A stretch of 53,508 bases of DNA from JAKACA01 sp050010115 (GTDB lineage Bacteria > Actinomycetota > Acidimicrobiia > Acidimicrobiales > Bog-793), in contig JBEKLQ010000016.1 in NCBI GenBank assembly GCA_050010115.1, forward strand, positions 1 to 53,508. Direction: 5' to 3'. This document shows positions 36,875 to 50,508 of the stretch, one piece after another. Made by a program: the position numbers and the translations under genes. Each line of letters begins with the position of its first letter. Positions within the stretch are counted from its first letter, which is position 1. The notes beneath the pieces are model-generated. The model made no database searches and was not told the origin of the DNA. It saw only the letters and a list, made by a program, of their open reading frames with translations.

Positions 36875-38506
36875 TCAGGACGACGTCGCCGGGCGCTCGA
36901 TCGTCAGGATCTCGAGCTCCCCTTTGGCGAACTCGGCCCGCAGCACCTTCTTGTCGAACTTGCCCACGCTGGTCTTCGGCACCTCGGTGATGAAGGCCCA
37001 CCGCTCCGGCACCCACCAGCGCGCCACGCGCTCAGCCAAGAAACCGGCCAGTTCCTCCGCCGACACCTCTGCGCCTTCCACCGGCACGACGCAGGCAAGG
37101 GGCCGCTCGTCCCAGCGAGCGTCCGGGACGGCCACCACGGCTGCCTCGAAGACTTGGGGGTGCGCCATGAGGGCGTTCTCGAGCTCCACCGAGGAGATCC
37201 ACTCACCGCCGGTCTTGATCACGTCCTTGGTCCGGTCGGTGATCGTGAGGTAGCCGAGCTCGTCCACCGTGCCGACGTCGCCCGTGCGCAACCAGCCGTC
37301 CCGGAACCGGTCGGGGGTGGGATCGCCGTAGTAGGACGCCGTGACCCACGGGCCGCGGACCTCGAATTCGCCGACGGTCGCACCATCGCGAGGAGCGACC
37401 TGTCCTTCGCCGTCCACGACCCGGATCTCCACGCCGAAGGTGACCCGGCCCGCCTTCTGCCGGTAGGCCCAGGCCTCCTCGCCGGTGGCGCCGCGGGGCG
37501 GCACGGCAACTGCACCGAGCGGGCTCGTCTCGGTCATGCCCCACGCCTGGATGATCGGGACCCCCCAGCGCTCCTCGAAGCGCCGCATCAGAGCCAACGG
37601 CACCGCTGAGCCGCCGCAGACGATCCCCCGGAACGAGGACAGGTCCGACTCGTGAGCCTCGGCGAACCGGAGGACCTCGTTCCAGATCGACGGGACGGCG
37701 CCGGCGAAGCTGGGCAGCTCCTCCTCGATGATCCGCACCAGCGGCTCCGCCTGCAGGTACTGCTTCGGCAGGATGAGGTCCGCGCCGGCCAGCCATGAGG
37801 CGTACGGGATGCCCCAGGCGTTCGCGTGGAACTGCGGTACGACGACGAGGACTCGGTCCGCGCTGGCGATGCCGAGGGTGGCCGCTGACGTGCTCGCCAG
37901 CGAGTGCAAGTACGTGGAGCGATGGCTGTAGGCGACTCCCTTGGGGTTGCCCGTCGTCCCGCTCGTGTAGCACATGGCCGCCGCTTGGCGCTCGTCGATG
38001 ACCGGCCACTCGTAGCCGGGCTCGCCGGATGCCAACAAGTCCTCATAGGCAAGCGTCTCGCCGAGCATGGAGGTCTCGCCGTCTCCGACCACCACGATCC
38101 GCTCCACGGTCGGGCACTCCCCCACCACCCGGGCCAGTGCCGGCGCCACGACTGCGTCGCAGATGATCACCTTGTCCTCGGCGTGCTCGATGACGTACTT
38201 GAGCTGCTCGGGAAACAGCCGGACGTTCAGCGTGTGCAGCACCGCACCCATGCTCGGGATGGCCAGATAGGCCTCGACGTGCTCCTGATGATTGAAGCAG
38301 AACGTGGCCACGCGATCGCCGAGGCCGATTCCGAGTCCCGCCAGGCCTGATGCCAGGCGCTCGGCGCGCTCGGCCACGTCGGCAAAGGTCGCTCTCCGGT
38401 AGCTGGAGCCCTCGAACGTGACGACCTCGCTCCGCCCGTGCAACTGTCTGCCGTGCCGCAAGATCTCGCTCACGAGGAGCGGCGAGTCCTGCATCGTGCT
38501 CTGCAT
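36875..38506 (-). CDS. Acyl-CoA synthetase (fatty-acid--CoA ligase, AMP-forming)
   Basis: Adenylates a carboxylate and transfers it to CoA. 543 residues. Seen: the AMP-binding motif AAMCYTSGTTGNPKGVAYSH, the A5-type GMTETSPLG, and GWLRTGDVGTVDELGYLTITDRTKDVIKTGGEWISSVELE with the Asp and Arg that bind AMP; the catalytic Lys is in TSVGKFDKKVLR. The substrate is likely medium or long-chain fatty acid (FadD-like), since the GEWISS region matches that group, but this is not proven. ATG at 38506 has AAGGAGG seven bases upstream. A -10 box TAATCT at 38546-38551 and an adjoining perfect palindrome suggest operator control. Confidence 0.93.
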   Translation of the reverse strand: MQSTMQDSPLLVSEILRHGRQLHGRSEVVTFEGSSYRRATFADVAERAERLASGLAGLGIGLGDRVATFCFNHQEHVEAYLAIPSMGAVLHTLNVRLFPEQLKYVIEHAEDKVIICDAVVAPALARVVGECPTVERIVVVGDGETSMLGETLAYEDLLASGEPGYEWPVIDERQAAAMCYTSGTTGNPKGVAYSHRSTYLHSLASTSAATLGIASADRVLVVVPQFHANAWGIPYASWLAGADLILPKQYLQAEPLVRIIEEELPSFAGAVPSIWNEVLRFAEAHESDLSSFRGIVCGGSAVPLALMRRFEERWGVPIIQAWGMTETSPLGAVAVPPRGATGEEAWAYRQKAGRVTFGVEIRVVDGEGQVAPRDGATVGEFEVRGPWVTASYYGDPTPDRFRDGWLRTGDVGTVDELGYLTITDRTKDVIKTGGEWISSVELENALMAHPQVFEAAVVAVPDARWDERPLACVVPVEGAEVSAEELAGFLAERVARWWVPERWAFITEVPKTSVGKFDKKVLRAEFAKGELEILTIERPATSS

Positions 38507-38545
38507 TGCGAGCCTCCTTGGAGGGATCGTACGGATCGTGCGCCA

Positions 38546-38551
38546 AGATTA
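38546..38551 (-). promoter_or_regulatory. Candidate -10 box (TAATCT) of the acyl-CoA ligase gene
   Basis: TAATCT on the minus strand, about 40 bases before the ATG at 38506, leaving a short leader with a good AAGGAGG site. It directly abuts the 22-bp palindrome. Confidence 0.45.
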
Positions 38552-38572
38552 GGCGCCGGCGCGCCGGCGCCT
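38551..38572. repeat. Perfect 22-bp palindrome, half-site AGGCGCCGGCG
   Basis: The 11-base half-site AGGCGCCGGCG is followed without spacer by its exact reverse complement. It lies between the divergent acyl-CoA ligase and GGDEF-EAL genes. It occupies the spacer/-35 zone of the ligase -10 box, the usual place of a repressor operator. It could also extrude a cruciform. Confidence 0.85.
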
Positions 38573-38654
38573 CGTGACAACGAGTCACGAGACCGGTCCT
38601 TGTGGCAGGTATGCTGGCCTCGGAGGGGCTGGGGGGCAACACAAGGGGGTCCGG

Positions 38655-41600
38655 GTGGACGATCTCGCAAGGCGGACGCCCGTCTCTGACTGGTCGCCCG
38701 AGGACGGGGCGCTCGAAATGGGCGTCGCCGCGGTGCTCGATCGCGTCTCCCAGGCGCTTGCGGAAGCAACCACCAGCTACGATGCCACGCTCGAGCTCAT
38801 CGCGCGTACGGCTGGCACGGTGCTCGGCGGTGCTTCGGTCCTCTGGGTGATCGACGACACGGGGCGGGAGCTCTCGGTCGCCGCCGTCTGGGAACCGGAT
38901 CCCGGCGACCTCGCCCCCGTCGCCACGGCATTCCGGGGGACTCGCCAGAGCGTTCGCGCGGACCTGTTCGCTCAAACCCTGCTCGCTACCGGGCCGCAGG
39001 TTGCCCATCCGGCGCACTGGACGGACCTGAGCGGATCGTCCAGCCCGGCGATGTCCGCAGTCCTGGCGGGCCTGGAGGGCTCCGTGCTCACGATGGTCCC
39101 GCTCCGGGCCCGCGGGACCACGCCGGGCGTGCTCGCGCTCATCACACCCCCTTCGCGGGGCGAACCGACCGAGCTCGACCGGGCGTTGCTCCGCCATCTC
39201 GGCGACCGCGTCGCTCTCGCCATCGACAACGCCCGGTTGCTGCAGGCGGCCGAACGCGAGATCCAGGAGCGACGCCGCGCCGAAGAGGCACGCCAAGCCG
39301 GCGAGGCGACGATCGCCACGGTGGCGCGCTCCGGTCCGATACTGCTGTTCGCCTGCGATCGTGAGGCGAACATCCTGCTGATGGACGGCGGGCTTCTGAC
39401 ACAGTTCCAACGCCGGCCGGAGTCGTTCATCGGCAAGAACTTCCTCCAGGTGTTCCGCGAGTATCCCTTGGTGCTGGAATACGTCAATCGCGTGCTCAGC
39501 GGCGAGCAGATCCGGAGCGCGCAGTTCGGATTCGGCGCTTTCAGCCTCGAGGCCTGGGCGACGCCGCTGCGGAATCAAGATGGCACGCCGGCCGGCTTTG
39601 CGGGGATCGTCGTCGACGCCTCTGCTCGGGTCGCCGCCGAGGCCGCCGTGCTCGATGCCGCCCGCCGCCAAGCCGCTCTCGTCGAGCACGCCTCCGACAT
39701 GATCCTCGTCATCACGCCCGATGGCACGATCCACTACGCCAACCCCGCAGTGCAGCGGGTCCTCGGCTATTCGTGGCGGGCCGGTGATGTGCTCGACGTG
39801 CTGTCACTGGTCCACCCTGACGACCGCGAGAGCTGCCGGGAGGCCATCCGCCTCGCCCTCCAGCGGCAAGGCACCCAGGGGCCCGTCGAGTACCGGCTGC
39901 GGCATGCGAACGGCAGCTACCGCGTCCTGCAGTCGATCGGGAACAACTTGCTCGACGACCCGGCGGTTGCGGGCTTCGTGCTCACGCTGCACGACATCAC
40001 CGAGGAGCGCGGCGCCTCCGAGCGCCTGCACGCGAACGCAGCCCGCCAAGCTGCGCTCGCCGACCTGGGTCGTTGGGCTCTCGTGGGCCTCGACTACGGG
40101 GACCTGGTCTCCGACGCCGTGAAGGTGCTCGTCGAGCAGTCTGGTGCCGACTTCGTCCACATGTTCGACGCACTGCCCGACGCGGATTTCATCACGTTGT
40201 CGGCCAGCCACGGCGACCCCGCCGCCACCAACGAACTGCTCTCCGCCGACCCCACGTCGTCCCCGGCGAGCTTTGCTCTCGTGACGCAGCAGACCGTGCT
40301 CTGCGAGAACTTGTCGACCGAGCAGCGCTTCGACGTGCCGGAGCTGTGGACCCGCTCGAGCGCCGTCTCGCTGATAGCGGTCCCGATCCCCGGTCTGGAC
40401 ATGCCGGCCGGGGTCGTGGGTGTCGGCTGGCGGAGGCACGTGATAATCGCCGAGGAGGATGTCAACTTCGTCAAGGCCGTGGCGAATGTGCTCGCGGCCG
40501 CCATGGCCCGCAACCGGGCTGAGAGCGCCATCAGGGAGCAGGCGTTGCAGGACCCGCTGACCGGCCTGCCGAACCGCCTGCTGCTGGCCGACCACGGAGC
40601 GGTCTCGGCGGCCGCGACCGGCAACGTGCCAACGATGAGCGGGGAGGATCGGACAGTCTTTGTGCTGGACATCGACCGGTTCAAGGAGATCAACGACACG
40701 CTTGGGCACGCCATCGGCGACCTGGTGCTGCTGGAGGTCTCGCGGCGGTTACGGCGTGTCGGCGAGCCGATTGAGCTCGTGGCGCGGCTCGGTGGCGACG
40801 AGTTCGCGCTGGTCGCCAGAGCGGCTCGTACCGATGAGGACCGGCTGGCGGCTCGTGCGGACGAGGACCGCCTCGCCAGGCGCATCCTCGCGGTCCTCGG
40901 TGAGGCTCTCGATGTCGGTGGGGTCAACCTGCGGCTGCGGGGCAGCATCGGGATCGCGTCCGCCGACGTCGACCGTGACGGCGAGCCGCTCGAGGTCCCG
41001 GCTCTGCTTCGCCGAGCCGAGGCGGCGATGTACCAGGCCAAGACCGAGCATCAAGGGGTACGGCGCTACAGCGATGACCTCGAGCGCTCCAGCCTGTCGC
41101 GGCTCGCCCTCGCGAGCGAGCTGGCCGAAGCGATCGATCAGGGGCAGCTGCAGCTCGACTACCAGCCCAAATTGAGCTGCGCTGATCTGAGTGTCACCGG
41201 TGTGGAAGCACTCGTCCGCTGGCAGCACCCGACCCGTGGCCTGCTGCTCCCGGACGTCTTCGTGCCGCTCGCAGAACAGACCGGGATCATCCGCGAGCTG
41301 ACGAACTGGGTGCTCGTGAGGGCGTTGGCCGAATGCGCATCGTGGCACCGTGCCGGCCACATCCTCCCCGTCGCCGTGAACCTCTCCGCCGGGACGGTCC
41401 ATGACCCCGGGCTGCTGGACTCCGTCATATCTGCGACTGTCCGGGCGGGCCTCCCGCCTTCCGCCATCGAGCTCGAGATCACCGAGAGCGCAGTCATGCG
41501 GGACCCGATGGGGGCGCTCCGATCGCTGGAGGCTTTGACGGCGCGGGGCGTGCGTTTTGCGCTCGACGACTTCGGGACGGGCTACTCGTCGCTCGCCTAC

Positions 41601-41930
41601 CTCCAGCGCCTCCCGGTGGCCTCGGTCAAGATCGACAAGTCATTCGTCTCGCCGCTCGGCGAGGCTGACGACTCGGTGGCGAGTGCGATCGTGCGGGCTG
41701 TCGTGGAGCTCGGCCACAGCTTGAACCTGGATGTCATCGCCGAGGGCGTCGACTCAGCCGCCGTCCTGGCCGCTGTCACGAAGCTCGGGTGTGACGCGGC
41801 GCAGGGTTTCCATGTGGCCATGCCAATGGAGCCCCAGCGACTCCAGCGTTGGCTTGCCGAGCACGGCGCCGGCAAGGCCGCTCCGCCCTCAGCGACGGGC
41901 CGCGGCTACGAGGGGGCGGGCACTAATTAG
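38655..41930 (+). CDS. GAF-PAS-PAS-GAF-GGDEF-EAL cyclic-di-GMP signalling protein
   Basis: A 1091-residue soluble sensor with both c-di-GMP synthesis and degradation domains. Layout: GAF about 20-200, short coiled coil, PAS about 225-330, PAS about 335-455, GAF about 465-620, GGDEF about 625-790 with intact GGDEF at 713-717, and EAL about 800-1060 with EAL at 851-853. The EAL metal and catalytic motifs LEITES, DDFGTGYSS, KIDKSF and AEGVD are all present. The RxxD inhibitory site before GGDEF is absent (EPIE is in that place). GTG at 38655 has AAGGGGG eight bases upstream; a TATGCT box at 38610-38615 fits its promoter. An upstream in-frame GTG at 38574 is less likely. No membrane segment. It ends six bases before gltD. 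Confidence 0.93.
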   Translation: MDDLARRTPVSDWSPEDGALEMGVAAVLDRVSQALAEATTSYDATLELIARTAGTVLGGASVLWVIDDTGRELSVAAVWEPDPGDLAPVATAFRGTRQSVRADLFAQTLLATGPQVAHPAHWTDLSGSSSPAMSAVLAGLEGSVLTMVPLRARGTTPGVLALITPPSRGEPTELDRALLRHLGDRVALAIDNARLLQAAEREIQERRRAEEARQAGEATIATVARSGPILLFACDREANILLMDGGLLTQFQRRPESFIGKNFLQVFREYPLVLEYVNRVLSGEQIRSAQFGFGAFSLEAWATPLRNQDGTPAGFAGIVVDASARVAAEAAVLDAARRQAALVEHASDMILVITPDGTIHYANPAVQRVLGYSWRAGDVLDVLSLVHPDDRESCREAIRLALQRQGTQGPVEYRLRHANGSYRVLQSIGNNLLDDPAVAGFVLTLHDITEERGASERLHANAARQAALADLGRWALVGLDYGDLVSDAVKVLVEQSGADFVHMFDALPDADFITLSASHGDPAATNELLSADPTSSPASFALVTQQTVLCENLSTEQRFDVPELWTRSSAVSLIAVPIPGLDMPAGVVGVGWRRHVIIAEEDVNFVKAVANVLAAAMARNRAESAIREQALQDPLTGLPNRLLLADHGAVSAAATGNVPTMSGEDRTVFVLDIDRFKEINDTLGHAIGDLVLLEVSRRLRRVGEPIELVARLGGDEFALVARAARTDEDRLAARADEDRLARRILAVLGEALDVGGVNLRLRGSIGIASADVDRDGEPLEVPALLRRAEAAMYQAKTEHQGVRRYSDDLERSSLSRLALASELAEAIDQGQLQLDYQPKLSCADLSVTGVEALVRWQHPTRGLLLPDVFVPLAEQTGIIRELTNWVLVRALAECASWHRAGHILPVAVNLSAGTVHDPGLLDSVISATVRAGLPPSAIELEITESAVMRDPMGALRSLEALTARGVRFALDDFGTGYSSLAYLQRLPVASVKIDKSFVSPLGEADDSVASAIVRAVVELGHSLNLDVIAEGVDSAAVLAAVTKLGCDAAQGFHVAMPMEPQRLQRWLAEHGAGKAAPPSATGRGYEGAGTN

Positions 41931-41936
41931 CGCCCG

Positions 41937-43446
41937 CTATCGCAGCGCCAGCTGGCCGGCGCTGAGCGGCTGGGGCAAGGCCGTGGTCCCCATCAGGTAG
42001 CGGTCGACGCACGAGGCGGCAGAGCGGCCCTCCGCGATCGCCCAGACGATGAGGCTCTGGCCACGCGCCATGTCCCCACAGGCAAAGACGCTGCCCACAC
42101 TCGTCTCGAAGCCGTTCCCGACGGCCACGTTCCCCGTCATATCGAGGCTGAGCCCGAGCTCGTGCACGACCCCATGCTGCTCGGGCCCGAGAAACCCCAT
42201 CGCGATCAACACCAGATCCGCCTCCAACGCCGACTCGGTGCCGGGCACGGGCACGAACTGCACGCGACCGTCGACGACCTGCTGGGTGACGTGCTGGAGC
42301 CGGAGCGCGCGCACGTGGCCGTCGCTGTCGCCGACGAGCTCGACCGTGGCGGCACCGAAGACGCGCTCGCCGCCCTCCTCGTGCGCCGACGAGGTACGGA
42401 AGATGACCGGCCAGGTCGGCCACGGGTTGTCGGGAGCACGCTGATGAGGTGGCGTGGGGAGGATCTCGAGCTGGTGGACCGAGGCCGCCCCCTGGCGGTG
42501 GACCGTCCCGAGGCAGTCGGCCCCGGTGTCACCGCCACCCACGATGACGACGTGCTTTCCTGCGGCGGAGATCGGGACGGCATCGAGCGTCCCTTCGCAG
42601 ACCCGGTTCGCCGGCTTCAGGAGCTCCATGGCGAAGTGGACGCCCCGCAGCTGCCGGCCGGGAACCGCAAGGTCGCGGGGCCGCGTGGAACCACCAGCCA
42701 GCACGAGGGCGTCGTAGGTCTCGAGTAGCTGGCGCGCCGATTGCGTCTTGGCACCGTCGGCGCTCGCCTCGGGGACCTCGGGCGTCATGGCCGCCTCGGC
42801 AGGCGGTAGACCGACGCTCACACCGGTGCGGAACTGCGTGCCCTCGGCCTGCATCTGGGCGAGCCGACGATCGAGCACCGCCTTCTCCATCTTGAATTCG
42901 GGTATGCCGTAACGCAGCAGGCCCCCGATGCGCTCCGCACGCTCGAACACGACCACCTCGTGCCCGGCGCGGGTGAGCTGTTGGGCCGCAGCAAGCCCGG
43001 CGGGACCGGAGCCGACGACGGCGACCCGCTTGCCGGTCAGCCCCGATGGCGACCGCGGCTCGAGGCGAGCCGCTCCCCACTCAGCGATCTCGAGCTCTAC
43101 CTGCTTGATGGACACCGGCTCGGCGTTGATGCCGAGCACACACGACCCTTCGCACGGTGCCGGGCAGAGCCGGCCCGTGAATTCGGGGAAGTTGTTCGTC
43201 GCCTCCAGCCGTGCCGCCGCGTCCGGCCAGCGGTCCCGGTACACGAGTTCGTTCCATTCCGGGATGAGGTTCCCGAGCGGGCAGCCCTCGTGGCAGAACG
43301 GGATGCCGCAGTCCATGCACCGGGCTGCCTGCTGGCGTACGAGCTCGGGCGCGAACGGCTCGTAAACCTCGCGCCAGTCGTGAACGCGGACCTCCACGGG
43401 TCGGCGCGCCGGTCCGCCGCGCCCGAACCGCAGGAAGCCTCTCGGA

Positions 43447-43454
<8 letters not shown>
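41937..43454 (-). CDS. gltD: Glutamate synthase small (beta) subunit
   Basis: Supplies electrons from NADPH to GltB. 505 residues. Seen: N-terminal 4Fe-4S cysteines (CMDCGIPFCHEGCPLGNLIPEW and LCPAPCEGSCVLG), FAD motif VAVVGSGPAGLAAAQQL, NADPH motif VVIVGGGDTGADCLG, and the C-terminal FAD region VFACGDMARGQSLIVWAIAEGR. Start ATG at 43454 overlaps the gltB stop by eight bases, so translation is coupled. Converges with the GGDEF-EAL gene. Forms with GltB the main ammonium-assimilation route with glutamine synthetase. Confidence 0.96.
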
Positions 43455-48048
<4,594 letters not shown>

Positions 48049-48169
48049 GGCGCCCCTTGTCGGTCAGTCAGCCGGTCACTCGACCTGGCCGGTTGCTACC
48101 CGGGACATCCTTGGCCCTGCTGGGTCCGATCAGGATACACGCCAGGCCCCGCCGCCGTGGCCGCTTGAG

Positions 48170-48205
48170 GGCCGGGCCCCGCTCGAAGGCCGGACCCCGC
48201 TCCAG
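48170..48205. repeat. Tandem 18-bp imperfect repeat between gltB and thiO
   Basis: Two adjacent 18-base units (48170-48187 and 48188-48205), each GGCCGG-x-CCCCGCTC-xAx, identical at 15 of 18 positions. They lie in the 228-base divergent region. No regulator is recognised; the rest of this gap holds only the thiO and gltB promoter candidates. Confidence 0.65.
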
Positions 48206-48242
48206 GGGACCAGTGCAGACGCGATCCCGAGGCCCGGCCGGC

Positions 48243-48258
48243 CCAGGTCCGAACCTGG
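48243..48258 (+). promoter_or_regulatory. Hairpin CCAGGT-CCGA-ACCTGG upstream of thiO
   Basis: Six-base perfect arms with a CCGA loop, seven bases before the thiO -10 box. If thiO is leaderless, this is DNA upstream of the transcript, so it is more likely an operator than an RNA structure. Confidence 0.4.
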
Positions 48259-48264
48259 AGTCAA

Positions 48265-48270
48265 TAGGCT
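48265..48270 (+). promoter_or_regulatory. Putative leaderless -10 box (TAGGCT) of the thi operon
   Basis: TAGGCT, six bases before ATG at 48277, with no room for a riboswitch leader. Confidence 0.5.
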
Positions 48271-48276
48271 GGGCGA

Positions 48277-49440
48277 ATGACCAACGCGGACCTCCTCGTC
48301 GTCGGCGGAGGGGTCATCGGCCTCGCCTCAGCGTGGCGTGCTTGCCAGGCGGGTGCGGACGTCACCCTGGTCGACCCGATGCCGGGCCATGGGGCGTCGT
48401 GGGCAGCGGCCGGCATGCTGGCAGCGGTCACCGAGGCGCACTTCGGCGAAGAGGGCCTCTTGGGCCTGAACCTGCGGTCGGTGGAGGCGTGGGGTGGGTT
48501 TCGTAGCGAGCTCCGGACAGTGACGGGTCACGATCTCGCCTACCGAGATGACGGCACGCTCGCGGTCGCCTACGACTCGGGCGACCGCGGTGCCCTGCAC
48601 GAGCTGTTCCGGTTCCAGACCGAGCTGGGGCTCGACAGTACGTGGCTCGGTCCGACCGAGTGCCGGGATCTGGAGCCGCTCCTCGCTCCGGTGATCCGCG
48701 GGGGGTTGTTCGTGGCAGGCGATCACCAGGTGGACCCGCGCCGGCTCGTCGAAGCGCTCCTGGAGGCGTGCCGCCTGAGTGGGGTCAACTTGGTCACCGA
48801 CCGCGTGGCGCAGCTCACGTTGGCCGGCGAGCGCGTCATCGGCGCTTCACTCAACGACGGGGCTGTGGTCAACGCCGGCTGGACCCTGCTGGCGAACGGT
48901 TGGGAGGCAGCCGGTACTGCGGGGCTGCCGGAGTGGGCTCGCCCACCGGTTCGCCCCGTCAAAGGTCAGGTCCTACGGCTCCGCATGCCAGCCGGGCTGC
49001 CGGTGCCTCGCCACACCGTGCGCGCCATCGCCCAAGGGACGTCGCTGTACATCGTGGTACGGCCCGACGGCGAGATCGTGTGCGGAGCGACGATGGAAGA
49101 GCTGGGCGCTGACCAGAGGGTGACCGGAGGCGGCATCTACTCCCTCATGCGCGACGCTCAGCTCGTGCTACCGGTGCTCCTCGAAGCCGAGTTCACCGGA
49201 GCGCTCGCGGGCCTACGGCCGGGATCGCCTGACAACGCACCGATGATCGGGCCCAGCAGACTCGACGGCCTCCTCGTGGCCACAGGTCACTACCGCAACG
49301 GCATCCTGCTCGCACCGATCACTGCTGAGCTCGTCGTTGGCCTGCTGGCGACCGCCTCGGCCGGCGGCCAACCAGCCCTGCCCGAATGGGCGACGGCATT
49401 CGACCCCAGGCGCTTCGAGCGGGACAGGATGCCGGTCTGA
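48277..49440 (+). CDS. thiO: Glycine oxidase ThiO
   Basis: FAD enzyme producing dehydroglycine (iminoacetate) from glycine for thiazole synthesis. 387 residues. Seen: N-terminal dinucleotide fold LLVVGGGVIGLASAWR, the DAO-family VKGQVLRLR and IVVRPDGEIVCGATMEE, and a C-terminal GLRPGSPDNAPMIGPS with ATGHYRNGILLAPITAELV, which is diagnostic of ThiO. It heads the thi operon; its stop overlaps the thiS ATG (TGATG). No thiH is present, consistent with oxygen-dependent ThiO supplying the glycine imine. Confidence 0.93.
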   Translation: MTNADLLVVGGGVIGLASAWRACQAGADVTLVDPMPGHGASWAAAGMLAAVTEAHFGEEGLLGLNLRSVEAWGGFRSELRTVTGHDLAYRDDGTLAVAYDSGDRGALHELFRFQTELGLDSTWLGPTECRDLEPLLAPVIRGGLFVAGDHQVDPRRLVEALLEACRLSGVNLVTDRVAQLTLAGERVIGASLNDGAVVNAGWTLLANGWEAAGTAGLPEWARPPVRPVKGQVLRLRMPAGLPVPRHTVRAIAQGTSLYIVVRPDGEIVCGATMEELGADQRVTGGGIYSLMRDAQLVLPVLLEAEFTGALAGLRPGSPDNAPMIGPSRLDGLLVATGHYRNGILLAPITAELVVGLLATASAGGQPALPEWATAFDPRRFERDRMPV

Positions 49441-49679
49441 TGGGCTGCCAGCAGCCGGCTGCCAGCGCCGGCGGGTCTGATGTCGCAGTCAGGCTCAACG
49501 GTGAACCACGCGATGTGCCCCCCGGCACTACCGTCGGGGACGTGGTCAGGTTGATCGCCCCCCAAGCGCGAGGCATCGCTGTCGCCGTCAACGGCGAGGT
49601 CCTGCCGCGCAGTGCTTGGAGCGCGTCGGTGGCGCCAGGTGACGACGTCGAAGTCCTCACTGCTGCTCAGGGGGGCTGA
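49440..49679 (+). CDS. thiS: Sulfur carrier protein ThiS
   Basis: 79 residues, beta-grasp fold. Seen: VRLNGEPRDVPPGTTVGDVV and VNGEVLPRSAWSASVAPGDDVEVLTAAQGG. The C-terminal Gly-Gly is adenylated and converted to a thiocarboxylate, the sulfur donor for ThiG. The N terminus has about 12 extra residues (Ala/Ser/Gly-rich) compared with typical 65-residue ThiS; an internal start near DVAVRLNGE has no obvious codon. ATG overlaps the thiO stop. Confidence 0.92.
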   Translation: MGCQQPAASAGGSDVAVRLNGEPRDVPPGTTVGDVVRLIAPQARGIAVAVNGEVLPRSAWSASVAPGDDVEVLTAAQGG

Positions 49680-49700
49680 GCGACGCTGCCGTCCGGACTT

Positions 49701-50474
49701 TTGATCGACGGCGAGACACTCCCGTCCCGCCTCATTCTCGGCAGCGGGGGTATCCCGAGCATGTCCGTGCTCGAACGCGCCGTCGTGGCGTCCGGCACCG
49801 CGCTCGTGACCGTCGCCATGCGTCGCGTGGACCCCTCCGCCCATGGTTCCTTGCTCGATGTGCTGTCCCGCCTCGGAGTGAGAGTCCTTCCGAACACGGC
49901 CGGATGTTTCACGGCTGCCGAAGCCGTGCTCACGGCTCGCCTTGCTCGGGAGGCGCTCCAGACCAGCTGGGTGAAGCTCGAGGTGATCGGGGACGAGATC
50001 TCCCTGCTGCCCGATGGCTCGGAGCTGCTGAAGGCGGCCGAGGAGCTCGTGAATGACGGCTTCGTCGTACTGCCGTACACGAACGACGACCCGGTGCTCG
50101 CTCGGCGTCTGGAGCACGCTGGATGCGCAGCGGTGATGCCGCTCGGCGCTCCGATCGGCTCGGGCCTCGGTATCCAGAACCCGCACGCCATAGCCATGAT
50201 CGCTGAGTCAGCCGAGGTGCCCGTCGTGCTCGACGCCGGGATCGGGACGGCGTCGGACGCTGCGCTCGCCATGGAGCTGGGCTGCTCAGGCGTGATGGTG
50301 GCCTCCGCGATAACCCGCTGCCGTGACCCCGAGACCATGGCACGAGCGTTCGCATTGGCGGTCGAGGCCGGCGCTGCGGCCTGGGCCGCTGGTCGAATCC
50401 CGAAGCGGCGTTTCGCTACTGGCTCGAGCTCGTTCGAGGACATGGCGGACTTCGGCGCGCGAGTAGGCGCGTGA
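49701..50474 (+). CDS. thiG: Thiazole synthase ThiG
   Basis: Condenses 1-deoxyxylulose 5-phosphate, dehydroglycine and ThiS-thiocarboxylate. About 257 residues. Seen: LPSRLILGSGG, TVAMRRVD, LPNTAGCFTAAEAV, the Schiff-base Lys in VKLEVIGD, VLPYTNDDPVLARRLEHAGCAAVMPLGAPIGSG, and VVLDAGIGTASDAALAMELG. The start is TTG at 49701; it is in the same frame as thiS, 21 bases after the stop, and no ATG or GTG is available before the conserved region. A CTG at 49686 is a remote alternative. Confidence 0.93.
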   Translation: MIDGETLPSRLILGSGGIPSMSVLERAVVASGTALVTVAMRRVDPSAHGSLLDVLSRLGVRVLPNTAGCFTAAEAVLTARLAREALQTSWVKLEVIGDEISLLPDGSELLKAAEELVNDGFVVLPYTNDDPVLARRLEHAGCAAVMPLGAPIGSGLGIQNPHAIAMIAESAEVPVVLDAGIGTASDAALAMELGCSGVMVASAITRCRDPETMARAFALAVEAGAAAWAAGRIPKRRFATGSSSFEDMADFGARVGA

Positions 50475-50508
50475 GCCCGTCACACGGGGCTGCCCAGACC
50501 GGTCCTCA

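Noticed and set aside
48200..48276. Possible TPP riboswitch before the thi operon (GAACCTGG near 48251)
   Set aside because: The conserved CTGAGA element and the full ACCTGATC core are missing, and a TAGGCT box six bases before the ATG leaves no leader.
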